Assembly: GCF_037911585.1 (NCBI RefSeq)
Contig: NZ_JBAJNS010000001.1
Span: forward strand, 2,107,001 to 2,171,000
Reading direction: 5' to 3'
Length of the DNA: 64,000 nt
DNA from: Streptomyces sp. GSL17-111
GTDB lineage: Bacteria; Actinomycetota; Actinomycetes; Streptomycetales; Streptomycetaceae
Part shown: piece by piece, positions 24,753 through 32,899 of the stretch
How positions within the stretch are numbered: the first letter of the stretch is position 1
Layout: each line of letters begins with the position of its first letter
Made by a program: the position numbers and the translations under genes
Notes under the pieces: generated by a model
What the model was told of the DNA's origin: nothing
What the model saw: only the letters and a program-made list of their open reading frames with translations
Database searches by the model: none

Positions 24753-25390
24753 GCCGGAATCCGTACCTTTCGTCCCTCAATGCTGTAGCCGTCGCGGGCG
24801 AGGCGTCCCACGACGTCAACGAGCAGGCGTCGCTCGATTTCCTTGATCCGCTCGTGCAGAGCGGCACCGTCGTCCGCGTGGTCCTCGTCCCGGACCTCCA
24901 CCACGCCCTGCGCGATGATCGGGCCGGTGTCGACGCCGTCGTCGACGAAGTGGACCGTGCACCCGGTGACCTTCACGCCGTACGCGAGCGCGTCGCGCAC
25001 GCCGTGCGCCCCGGGAAAGCTGGGGAGCAGCGCCGGGTGGGTGTTGACGAACCGGCCGCCGAAGCGGGCCAGGAACTCCTTGCCGACGATGCGCATGAAC
25101 CCCGCCGAGACGACGAGGTCGGGCGCGTGGGCGGCGGTGGCCTCGGCGAGCGCCGCGTCCCACTCCGCCCGCGTCCCGTGGTCCCGCACCCGGCACACGA
25201 ACGTGGGCAGCCCCGCCCGCTCGGCGCGCTCCAGCCCCGCGATGCCCTCCCGGTCGGCGCCGACGGCGACGATCCGTGCCCCGTACGCCTCCGGGCCGAG
25301 GCGCTCGACCTCGTCGATGAGCGCCTGCAGGTTCGTACCCGAGCCGGATACGAGCACGACAAGCCGGGCAGGGGACACAGGAGTGGCCAC
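24749..25390 (-). CDS. purN: phosphoribosylglycinamide formyltransferase
   Basis: Transfers formyl from 10-formyl-THF to GAR in purine synthesis. The 213-residue protein has [17 protein letters not shown], the catalytic region [20 protein letters not shown] with its asparagine and histidine, and [16 protein letters not shown] with the catalytic aspartate. The start is GTG at 25388-25390 with GAGAGAG upstream. It is the first gene of purN-purH; the 248 bp upstream, shared with a divergent membrane protein gene, must hold its promoter. Confidence 0.96.
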   Translation of the reverse strand: MATPVSPARLVVLVSGSGTNLQALIDEVERLGPEAYGARIVAVGADREGIAGLERAERAGLPTFVCRVRDHGTRAEWDAALAEATAAHAPDLVVSAGFMRIVGKEFLARFGGRFVNTHPALLPSFPGAHGVRDALAYGVKVTGCTVHFVDDGVDTGPIIAQGVVEVRDEDHADDGAALHERIKEIERRLLVDVVGRLARDGYSIEGRKVRIPA

Positions 25391-25638
25391 GGCGGGGCTC
25401 TCTCTCGGTCTGCGGACTCGGGCTACGACGATGCGTGGTGCGATCGGACGAACAACGGAGGCGGGAGATTCCGGGGAACCCTACGAAGCGGCCGATCGTC
25501 AGCAACGATACCGGCACGGCTCCCCGCCCCCCACGGGACGGTGCGACGGCCAGCGGGTAGCGTCTGCCGTACGGTTCCGTGCCCGCCGCCGACCGGCGCG
25601 TGGGGACGCGGAAGGACGAAGGGGAAGACACACACCAC

Positions 25639-26472
25639 ATGACGGAGCGACGCCGCGCCTTCCGCCAGTCCGGGCGGACCGGGCAGTCCGGGCAGCCGGG
25701 CCGGTCCGGGCAGGACGACAACCCCTTCGCCCCTCCACCCGAGGGCAGCCCCGACCAGCCCTGGCGCCCCAGGACGCCGGCCTCCGGCGGCTCGGGCGAC
25801 GAGGACCGGCAGGGCGACGACCGGGACGACAGCGGCCGGGACGACAACGGCTCACGCGACCAGGGCGGGGACGACTCCGCCCGGCGCAAGTGGGGCAGCC
25901 AGTGGAGCAGCCGCCAGCCGCGCCGTCAGGGCGGCGGCTTCGGCAGCTCCGGCGGCCCGGGCGAACCGGGCTCCGGCGGCGACGGCCCGCGGGACGCGGG
26001 GCCGAGGTCCGGGGGCCCGCGCTGGGACCCGCGCGACCCGGTGCAGCGCCACGCCCGCTACGCGGCGGTGTCCGGCACGTGGGGCCTGCTGCTCGCCGTG
26101 TTCCAGCTCCTGCCGCTCGGGCTGCTGTTCGGTGCGCTGGCCGTGCACTGGGGCATCAGCGCGTTGCGCGGGGCCCCCGGGGCGAAGCGGTCGGAGGACG
26201 CCCCCCGCTCCGCCGTGGCCGACGTCACCGGCGCCCGGGCCTCCGGCGGCGCCTCCGGCGACCGTGGTGCCGTGGCGCGCACGGCTGTGCCCGGCCTGGT
26301 CACCGGCGCCCTGGCGATCCTCGTCGTCGCCGGGGCCTACACCTTCCAGCTCGTGAACCACGACTACTACTCGTGCGTGGAGGACGCCCTCACCACGGTG
26401 TCCCGCGAGGAGTGCAAGGAGCTCCTGCCCGAGCCGTTCCGCGACAACGCGCTGTTCGACACCGACCGCTGA
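25639..26472 (+). CDS. membrane protein with long disordered N-terminus
   Basis: A 277-residue protein of unknown function. The first ~140 residues are low-complexity: Gln/Gly/Arg repeats (RTGQSGQPGRSGQ), then Asp/Gly/Arg-rich and Pro-rich runs. Two hydrophobic helices follow (GLLLAVFQLLPLGLLFGALAV and GLVTGALAILVVAGAYTF), and the C-terminus holds two cysteines (YYSCVED, REECKEL), probably outside. ATG at 25639 has a purine-rich AAGGGGAAG further upstream. It converges with the DUF6350 gene only 36 bp apart. Confidence 0.7.
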   Translation: MTERRRAFRQSGRTGQSGQPGRSGQDDNPFAPPPEGSPDQPWRPRTPASGGSGDEDRQGDDRDDSGRDDNGSRDQGGDDSARRKWGSQWSSRQPRRQGGGFGSSGGPGEPGSGGDGPRDAGPRSGGPRWDPRDPVQRHARYAAVSGTWGLLLAVFQLLPLGLLFGALAVHWGISALRGAPGAKRSEDAPRSAVADVTGARASGGASGDRGAVARTAVPGLVTGALAILVVAGAYTFQLVNHDYYSCVEDALTTVSREECKELLPEPFRDNALFDTDR

Positions 26473-26508
26473 GCCGACGCGGAGCCGAGCGCTGAAACAG
26501 CCCCGCAC

Positions 26509-28011
26509 TCAGGGACGGCGGTGCCGGCCCGGCCCCGGGGCCGGGCGCAGCGACACCTTGGCGCGCGGCGGATCCGGCACCGGCGGCTCGGCGGGCGGTC
26601 CGGCCGGAGGACCCGAGCGCCACACCGGGTCGAAGTCCGGCATCAGCCCGCCGGAGACCTCCTTCAACGCGGCCCACCGGCTGTGCCGGGAACCGGTCTC
26701 GTGCCAGGCGCCCGCCGGCTCCTCGGGCGCCGGGCGCAGCGTCGCACACCAGGCGGTGAACCGGCGCCACACCAGCACGGCCGCCAGCAGGGGGTGCGGG
26801 TCGCGCAGGCGCCACCAGCGCACCAGCAGGGCCGTCGGGACGGAGGCCAGCGCCGTCCAGCCCAGCGCGGCGCCCCCCGTCCACCACCACACCGGGCCGA
26901 CGGCGGCGAGGGCGCCGGTGCCGAGCGGACCGCCGGAGAACGCGGCGAGGGCCGCCACCGCGAGACCGCAGCCAAGCGCGCCGAGGGCCGCCGTGGCCAC
27001 CGTCGCTGGCCCCGTCGCCGCACCGTGCCGGGTGCCCGGCACGGGCACGCCCGCCCGTCCCGTGCACCAGCCCGCCGCCCAGCCCGCCGCGAGCGGCACG
27101 GCACCGGCGGCCGTCCAGGCCAGCGGCCCGCCCGGCCCCTCCCCCGGCACGGCGGCGAGCAGCGGCAGCGACGGCAGGACGGGGTGCGGCGTCGTCAGCA
27201 GCGGTCCGACGACGCTGCCCGCCCCGAGCGAGAAGCCGGGGCCCAGGCCGTAGGCGGCGGCCCACACCGCCACGTTCGGGGCCAGGGCGACGCAGAGCAG
27301 CAGCACGGCGATCTCCCCCGACCAGCTCGACGCCAGGCGGGGGAAGGCGTCCTGCGCCGCTCCGCCCCGGGCCAGCAGCGCCGCGGCGGCGAGCACGGCA
27401 CCGCCGCCGCACAGCACGACCGTCCCCACCGCCGCCGTTCGCACGGCCGCCCCGGCGCGCGGGCCGTTCGGACGCTCGCCCCCGAGGCGGGACGGCAGCC
27501 GCGGCGCCGGTCGTCCCCGAACCGCCCAGCCGGCGAACGTCAGGGTGGCGAGCGTCAGCCCCGGCACGTACAGCGCCGCGCTGAGCGGCTCGACGGGCAG
27601 CGGCCCGTCCAGCGTGAACCACGCCGCCGCCGTGCCGACCGTCAGGTACCCGGCGGCCACCAGCGCCACGGACCGCCGGTCCGTGGCCCCCGTGAGCCGC
27701 ACGACCCGGTACAGCAGGAACACCGGCAGCGCGGTCAGCAGCATCGGGGTGACGCCGAGCGGCGCGGCGCCGCCGCCCAGGGTGTCGGGGCGTACGAGGT
27801 CGGCCCCGTGGGCCAGCAGCCACAGCGCCGCCGCCACCCGCAGCGCGCCCTGGGCGCCGCTGTCGGGGTACGGGGAGAGGATCCACAGGAGGAGGGCGGG
27901 CATGGCGAGCAGCGCCAGCCCCAGGCAGGCGGCGAACGCGCCCTCCACGAGTCGGCCCACGCTCGGCCCGGACACCGGTCGGCGGACGTCGTGCTGTGTC
28001 TCTCGGCTCAC
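26509..28011 (-). CDS. DUF6350 / PerM-like multi-pass membrane protein
   Basis: A 500-residue protein with about ten hydrophobic segments and a Pro/Arg-rich C-terminal tail. The family (DUF6350, often labelled cell division protein PerM) is conserved in actinomycetes; mycobacterial PerM has been linked to cell division. I judge membership from the N-terminal pattern (VGRLVEGAFAACLGLALLAMPALLLWILSPYP) and the position between purN and sucD. GTG at 28011 gives the first membrane segment after a short polar stretch; the frame upstream to 28500 is a shadow of the divergent gene. Confidence 0.7.
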   Translation of the reverse strand: MSRETQHDVRRPVSGPSVGRLVEGAFAACLGLALLAMPALLLWILSPYPDSGAQGALRVAAALWLLAHGADLVRPDTLGGGAAPLGVTPMLLTALPVFLLYRVVRLTGATDRRSVALVAAGYLTVGTAAAWFTLDGPLPVEPLSAALYVPGLTLATLTFAGWAVRGRPAPRLPSRLGGERPNGPRAGAAVRTAAVGTVVLCGGGAVLAAAALLARGGAAQDAFPRLASSWSGEIAVLLLCVALAPNVAVWAAAYGLGPGFSLGAGSVVGPLLTTPHPVLPSLPLLAAVPGEGPGGPLAWTAAGAVPLAAGWAAGWCTGRAGVPVPGTRHGAATGPATVATAALGALGCGLAVAALAAFSGGPLGTGALAAVGPVWWWTGGAALGWTALASVPTALLVRWWRLRDPHPLLAAVLVWRRFTAWCATLRPAPEEPAGAWHETGSRHSRWAALKEVSGGLMPDFDPVWRSGPPAGPPAEPPVPDPPRAKVSLRPAPGPGRHRRP

Positions 28012-28036
28012 CCGGCCATGCTGCCAACAACACCCG

Positions 28037-28059
28037 TTTCGCCCGGGTAGCGGGCGAAA
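28037..28059. promoter_or_regulatory. 9-bp inverted repeat in a divergent promoter region
   Basis: TTTCGCCCG and CGGGCGAAA are exact inverted copies with a 5-nt spacer. They lie 26 bp upstream of the DUF6350 start and 60 bp upstream of the sigma-like gene, in the 107-bp gap between the two. Symmetry and position suggest a shared operator, though an mRNA hairpin is possible. Confidence 0.4.
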
Positions 28060-28118
28060 GCTCGTGGTGTCGCCCACTATGACGGTATGGACGTCGTCAC
28101 GCAGGGTGGGCAGCGGGC

Positions 28119-29303
28119 ATGACCGCTCCGCACCGCAAACGCGCTCAGCAACTGGCCCGGCAGCGCCGCCGCGCGGTGGCGCGCGCCCGCAGGCGGGCGG
28201 CGGCCGGGCAGGCGACGACCAGGCCCCCCGCGTCCGGCCGGAATCCGACGGCGCCGCGCCCCGAGCGCGCGGCGGCCGACGCGGCCGCACCCGTGCGGCC
28301 GTCCGGGGCCACGGCGACGGACCCGGTGCCCGCGCCGCCGGAGCCCGGCGGTCCGCCGGACGTCGCGGGGGGTGCGGAGGAGGCGCCGGACCGGGACGAT
28401 CCCGTCGCGGACGAGCACGCGGACGAGCGCGCGGAGGGGCCCGCCGAGGACGACGCGGGCACGGCGCCGGACGGCGCGGCGCCCGGGGCCCGCCCGCCAC
28501 GACCGGCGCCGGGCTGGGCGCTGGGCGGGGCGGAGGCCGACGCGTTCGCCGCGCGGCACGGCGCGGGCGACCGGCGCGGCACGGCCACCACGCAGGACGC
28601 CCGCCTCGCGTTCGACACCCTCTACGAGCGCGGCGTCCGCTCGTTGACCCGGCAGACGTACCTGCTCACCGGACGGCGCAGGCTCGCCGAGTGGGCGGTG
28701 CGGCGTGCCTTCCACACGGCCTGGGAGCGGTGGCCGGAGGTCGCCGTCGACCGCGACCCGGTGGGCTGGGTGCGCGCGGCCGCCCACGACCTGGCGCTCT
28801 CCCCGTGGCACCGGCTACGGCCGAGGCTGTCGTCCCCGGAGGCGTACCCGGGGGTGCCGGAGGACGGGGCGCTGCTGGAGGCGCTGCTGTCGCTGCCCCC
28901 CGTCCACCGCCGGGTGCTGCTGCTCCACGACGGCGTCGGCCTCGGCCTCGCCGAGACGGCGGCGGAGACGGAGGCCAGCACCCCGGCGACGGCGAACCGG
29001 CTGCTGGGCGCACGGGAGACGCTGGCCACCCACGTGCCGGAGATCGCGGGGACGGAGGCGTCCGCCCGTGGCCCGCTCATCGCGCGCCTCCTGCACCGGC
29101 TCGCGGCCGCCCAGCCGCTCCGCGTCCCGCCGGCCCGCGACGTCCGCCGGGGCAGCGACCGGCTGACGTTCGGCCGCACGGCGGCGGCCTGCGGGGTGAC
29201 GGCCCTGGTCGTGGCCGCCACGTCGTTCACCGTGGCGACCACCGAGCGGGGGGATCTGCTGCCCACGGGCATCCCCGCGGCCGTCCGGCACCTGGCCGAG
29301 TAG
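28119..29303 (+). CDS. sigma-70-like (ECF-type) protein with C-terminal membrane helix
   Basis: A 394-residue protein. Residues ~1-165 are basic then Pro/Ala/Asp-rich. The middle (~165-330) resembles an ECF sigma factor: FDTLYERGVRSLTRQTYLLTG, RAFHTAWERWPEV, and a region-4-like LLSLPPVHRRVLLLHDGVGLGLAETA followed by ATANRLLGARETLA. The DPVGWVRAAAHDLA segment matches region 2.4-style sequence of atypical ECF groups. A hydrophobic helix lies near residues 355-375, leaving ~20 residues outside. A sigma-like part plus a membrane anchor in one chain is unusual. Function unproven; it sits upstream of the sucCD terminator on the opposite strand. Confidence 0.6.
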   Translation: MTAPHRKRAQQLARQRRRAVARARRRAAAGQATTRPPASGRNPTAPRPERAAADAAAPVRPSGATATDPVPAPPEPGGPPDVAGGAEEAPDRDDPVADEHADERAEGPAEDDAGTAPDGAAPGARPPRPAPGWALGGAEADAFAARHGAGDRRGTATTQDARLAFDTLYERGVRSLTRQTYLLTGRRRLAEWAVRRAFHTAWERWPEVAVDRDPVGWVRAAAHDLALSPWHRLRPRLSSPEAYPGVPEDGALLEALLSLPPVHRRVLLLHDGVGLGLAETAAETEASTPATANRLLGARETLATHVPEIAGTEASARGPLIARLLHRLAAAQPLRVPPARDVRRGSDRLTFGRTAAACGVTALVVAATSFTVATTERGDLLPTGIPAAVRHLAE

Positions 29304-29318
29304 GACCGGCGGCCGGAA

Positions 29319-29363
29319 ACGGGTCCGGGCCCGCTCCCAGCGAGGGAGCGGGCCCGGACCCGT
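29319..29363. terminator. terminator between the sigma-like gene and sucD
   Basis: A perfect 20-bp inverted repeat (29319-29338 and 29344-29363) with a 5-nt loop, between convergent genes. Confidence 0.92.
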
Positions 29364-29393
29364 GCGCGCGGCGACGGCGCGCGGTGCGCGGTG

Positions 29394-30278
29394 TCAGCCG
29401 CCGAGGAGCTCGCGGGCCAGCCGCGCGGTCTCCGACGGGGTCTTGCCGACCTTGACGCCGGCGGCCTCCAGGGCCTCCTTCTTCGCCTGGGCGGTGCCGG
29501 ACGAGCCGGAGACGATGGCGCCGGCGTGGCCCATGGTCTTGCCCTCGGGGGCGGTGAAGCCCGCGACGTAGCCCACGACCGGCTTGGAGACGTTGGCCTT
29601 GACGAAGTCGGCCGCACGCTCCTCGGCGTCGCCGCCGATCTCGCCGATCATGACGATCAGGTCGGTGTCCGGGTCGGCCTCGAACGCCTTGAGGGCGTCG
29701 ATGTGGGTGGTGCCGATGACCGGGTCACCGCCGATGCCGACGCAGGTGGAGAAGCCGATGTCCCGCAGCTCGTACATCATCTGGTACGTCAGCGTGCCGG
29801 ACTTCGACACCAGGCCGATGCGGCCCGGCTTGGTGATGTCGGCCGGGATGATGCCCGCGTTGGACTGGCCCGGCGTGATCAGACCGGGGCAGTTCGGGCC
29901 GACGATGCGGGTCTTGTTGCCCTTCTTGCCCGCGTAGGCCCAGAAGGCGGCGGTGTCGTGCACCGCGATGCCCTCGGTGATCACCACGGCGAGCGGGATC
30001 TCGGCGTCGATCGCCTCGACGACGGCGCTCTTGGTGAACTTCTCCGGGACGAAGATGACGGTCACGTCGGCGCCGGTGGCCTCGATGGCCTCCTTCACGC
30101 CGCCGAAGACCGGGATCTCGGTGCCGTCGAAGTCGACGGTGGTGCCCGCCTTGCGCGGGTTGACGCCACCGACGATGTTCGTGCCCGAGGCCAGCATGCG
30201 CCTGGTGTGCTTCTGGCCCTCGGAGCCGGTCATCCCCTGGACGATGACCTTGCTTTCCTTGGTGAGGAAGATAGCCAT
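29394..30278 (-). CDS. sucD: succinyl-CoA synthetase alpha subunit
   Basis: Subunit that binds CoA and carries the phosphohistidine in the TCA-cycle step succinyl-CoA + NDP + Pi to succinate. The 294-residue protein has [27 protein letters not shown], the [12 protein letters not shown] segment, SKSGTLTYQ and the phosphohistidine loop [13 protein letters not shown]. It lies 41 bp after sucC; GAGGACA precedes the ATG. Confidence 0.97.
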   Translation of the reverse strand: MAIFLTKESKVIVQGMTGSEGQKHTRRMLASGTNIVGGVNPRKAGTTVDFDGTEIPVFGGVKEAIEATGADVTVIFVPEKFTKSAVVEAIDAEIPLAVVITEGIAVHDTAAFWAYAGKKGNKTRIVGPNCPGLITPGQSNAGIIPADITKPGRIGLVSKSGTLTYQMMYELRDIGFSTCVGIGGDPVIGTTHIDALKAFEADPDTDLIVMIGEIGGDAEERAADFVKANVSKPVVGYVAGFTAPEGKTMGHAGAIVSGSSGTAQAKKEALEAAGVKVGKTPSETARLARELLGG

Positions 30279-30319
30279 GGTTCGGTTGTCCTCGTGTCCT
30301 TTGAGTCCTGGGGCCCGGA

Positions 30320-31492
30320 TTACTTCGCGGCCAGCTCGGCGGCGCGGTCGGCGGCACCGTCCATGGTGTCGACCTGCTCCACCAGGGGGTGGTTGGCGTC
30401 GGTCAGGATCTTGCGGCCGACCTCGGCGTTGTTGCCGTCCAGACGCACGACCAGCGGCTTGCTGACGTCCTCGCCCCTGGACTTGAGCAGCTCCAGGGCC
30501 TGCACGATGCCGTTGGCGACGGCGTCGCAGGCGGTGATGCCGCCGAAGACGTTGACGAACACGGACCTGACGTCCGGGTCGCCGAGGATGATCTCCAGGC
30601 CGTTCGCCATGACCTCGGCGGAGGCGCCGCCACCGATGTCGAGGAAGTTGGCGGGCTTGACGCCGGAGTGCTTCTCGCCGGCGTAGGCGACGACGTCGAG
30701 GGTGCTCATGACGAGCCCGGCGCCGTTGCCGATGATGCCGACCTGGCCGTCCAGCTTCACGTAGTTGAGGCCCTTGGCCTTGGCGGCGGCTTCGAGCGGG
30801 TCAGCCGCGGCCTTGTCCTCCAGGGCCGCGTGGTCCGGCTGGCGGAACTCGGCGTTCGCGTCCAGCGACACCTTGCCGTCCAGCGCGATGACGCGGCCTT
30901 CGGCCGTCTTCACCAGCGGGTTGACCTCGACGAGGAGGGCGTCCTCCTTGATGAAGACGTCCCACAGGCGCTGGAGCACGACCACGATCTGGTCGGCCAG
31001 CTCGGCCGGGAACCTGGCGGCCTCGACGATCTCCCGGGCCTTCTCCTCGGTGACGCCGTCGATGGCGTCCACGGGGATCTTGGCCAGCGCCTCCGGCTTG
31101 GTGGCGGCGACCTCCTCGATGTCCACACCACCCTCGACGGAGGCCATGGCCAGGAAGGTGCGGTTGGTGCGGTCCAGGAGGAAGGAGACGTAGTACTCCT
31201 CCGCGATGTCCGCGGTCTGGGCCAGCATCACCTTGTGGACCGTGTGGCCCTTGATGTCCATGCCCAGGATCTGGCCGGCCTTCTCGACGGCGTCGGCCGG
31301 GTCGGCGGCGAGCTTCACACCGCCCGCCTTGCCACGGCCACCGGTCTTCACCTGCGCCTTCACGACCGCGCGACCGCCGAGGCGCTCGGTCACCTCGCGC
31401 GCCGCCTCAGGCGTGTCGATGACTTCACCGGCCAGCACCGGTACGTCATGCTTGGCGAAGAGGTCCCTCGCCTGGTACTCGAACAGGTCCAC
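30320..31492 (-). CDS. sucC: succinyl-CoA synthetase beta subunit
   Basis: The nucleotide-binding ATP-grasp subunit, 390 residues. It shows [19 protein letters not shown] at the start, [18 protein letters not shown], the metal-site [22 protein letters not shown] and [12 protein letters not shown] with FLDIGGGA. Start GTG at 31490-31492 with GGGACGGA upstream. It heads sucC-sucD. The 219 bp between it and the VWA gene hold its promoter; nothing else is recognised there. Confidence 0.97.
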   Translation of the reverse strand: MDLFEYQARDLFAKHDVPVLAGEVIDTPEAAREVTERLGGRAVVKAQVKTGGRGKAGGVKLAADPADAVEKAGQILGMDIKGHTVHKVMLAQTADIAEEYYVSFLLDRTNRTFLAMASVEGGVDIEEVAATKPEALAKIPVDAIDGVTEEKAREIVEAARFPAELADQIVVVLQRLWDVFIKEDALLVEVNPLVKTAEGRVIALDGKVSLDANAEFRQPDHAALEDKAAADPLEAAAKAKGLNYVKLDGQVGIIGNGAGLVMSTLDVVAYAGEKHSGVKPANFLDIGGGASAEVMANGLEIILGDPDVRSVFVNVFGGITACDAVANGIVQALELLKSRGEDVSKPLVVRLDGNNAEVGRKILTDANHPLVEQVDTMDGAADRAAELAAK

Positions 31493-31711
31493 GCGCGTCC
31501 GTCCCTTAATCCGTTATCGCGGTTCGTTGTCAGCGTGGGCGTGCCGCGTGGCCGCGTGTGGCGGGGGTACGCGGCATGTCCGTCTCGCAGGGTAGCCGTG
31601 TCCACTTGTGCATGCCTAAATCGCACGTCACACCGGCGCGGTGAGACGGGTCACAACCGCGGGGGGCCGCCTCTGCCAGGGCGTCCGCCGGGCGCCGGTG
31701 GCCCGGCCCTC

Positions 31712-32899
31712 TCAGGACTCCTTTGCACCGGGAACGGGGAGCGGCGCCTTCCGCAGGGCGGCGGCCATCACCTCCGGGAAGTGGTCCGGCGTGCAGGCGA
31801 ACGCCGGGACCCCCAGCTCCGCGAGGGCGGCGGCGTGCTCCCGGTCGTAGGCGGGGGCGCCCTCGTCGGACAGTGCGAGGAGGACCACGCACTGCACCCC
31901 GGCGGCCCGCAGCGCCGCCACCCGGCGCACCATCTCCCGGCGTATGCCGCCCTCGAACAGGTCGCTGACCAGGACGAGCACGGTCTCGCCCGGGCGCGTG
32001 ATCCGCGTCTGGCAGTACGCCAGCGCCCGGTTGATGTCGGTACCGCCGCCGAGCTGCGTACCGAACAGGACGTCGACCGGGTCGTCGAGCTGGTCCGTCA
32101 GGTCCACGACGGAGGTGTCGAAGACGACGAGCCGGGTGTGCAGCGCGCGCATCGACGCCAGCACCGCGCCGAAGACGGACGCGTACACGACCGAGGAGGC
32201 CATGGAACCGGACTGGTCGAGGGCGAGGATGACGTCCTTCCGCACGGCGCGCGCCGCACGCCCGTACCCGACGAGCCGCTCGGGCACGACCGTGCGGTAC
32301 TCCGGCAGGTAGGTCCCGAGGTTGGCCCGCACGGTGCGGTCCCAGTCGATGTCCCGGTGGCGCGGGCGCGCGGTGCGGGCCGAGCGGTCCAGCGCGCCGG
32401 TGACGGTGGCGCGGGTGCGGGTGGCCAGCCGTCGTTCCAGCTCGGCGACGACCTTCCGTACGACGGCCCGCGCGGTCTCCCGGCTCGTCTCCGGCAGGGC
32501 GTGCCGCAGCGAGAGCAGCGTGCCGACCAGGTGGACGTCGGGCTCCACCGCCGCCAGCATCTCCGGCTCCGCGAGCATCGTCGCCAGACCGAGCCGCTCG
32601 ATCGCGTCACGCTGCACCACCTGCACGACGGGCCCGGGGAAGTAGCCGCGGATGTCCCCCAGCCAGCGGGCGACGCGCGGGGCGGAGCCCCCGAGCCCCG
32701 CGCCCCGCCCGCCGCCCTCGCCACCGGGCCCGTAGACGGCGGCGAGCGCCTCGTCCACGGCGGCGTCCCGCCCGGTGAGGGGCCCGCCCGCGCCGTCGTC
32801 CCCGGACGGGCCCAGGACGAGCCGCCACCGCCGCAGCCGCTCGTCGTCCATGCCCCCCTGCGGCTCCGGTCCGCGTTCCCCGGCCTGCGCGGCGTTCAT
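31712..32899 (-). CDS. VWA-domain protein of a MoxR system (YehP-like)
   Basis: A 395-residue cytosolic protein. The N-terminal ~215 residues are helical. The C-terminal half is a von Willebrand A domain with an intact metal-ion site DQSGS (Asp228, Ser230, Ser232) and a conserved threonine in LGGGTDINRALAYC. In MoxR systems the VWA protein is the adaptor that the AAA+ ATPase remodels. Last gene of a three-gene operon: its ATG overlaps the DUF5682 stop by 4 bp. By length and domain it resembles E. coli YehP, whose function is unknown. The frame open to 33997 is not the true start. Confidence 0.88.
   Translation of the reverse strand: MNAAQAGERGPEPQGGMDDERLRRWRLVLGPSGDDGAGGPLTGRDAAVDEALAAVYGPGGEGGGRGAGLGGSAPRVARWLGDIRGYFPGPVVQVVQRDAIERLGLATMLAEPEMLAAVEPDVHLVGTLLSLRHALPETSRETARAVVRKVVAELERRLATRTRATVTGALDRSARTARPRHRDIDWDRTVRANLGTYLPEYRTVVPERLVGYGRAARAVRKDVILALDQSGSMASSVVYASVFGAVLASMRALHTRLVVFDTSVVDLTDQLDDPVDVLFGTQLGGGTDINRALAYCQTRITRPGETVLVLVSDLFEGGIRREMVRRVAALRAAGVQCVVLLALSDEGAPAYDREHAAALAELGVPAFACTPDHFPEVMAAALRKAPLPVPGAKES

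Noticed and set aside
31525..31535. TTGTCAGCG near the sucC start
   Set aside because: Lies on the strand opposite to sucC and lacks a -10 at N8.
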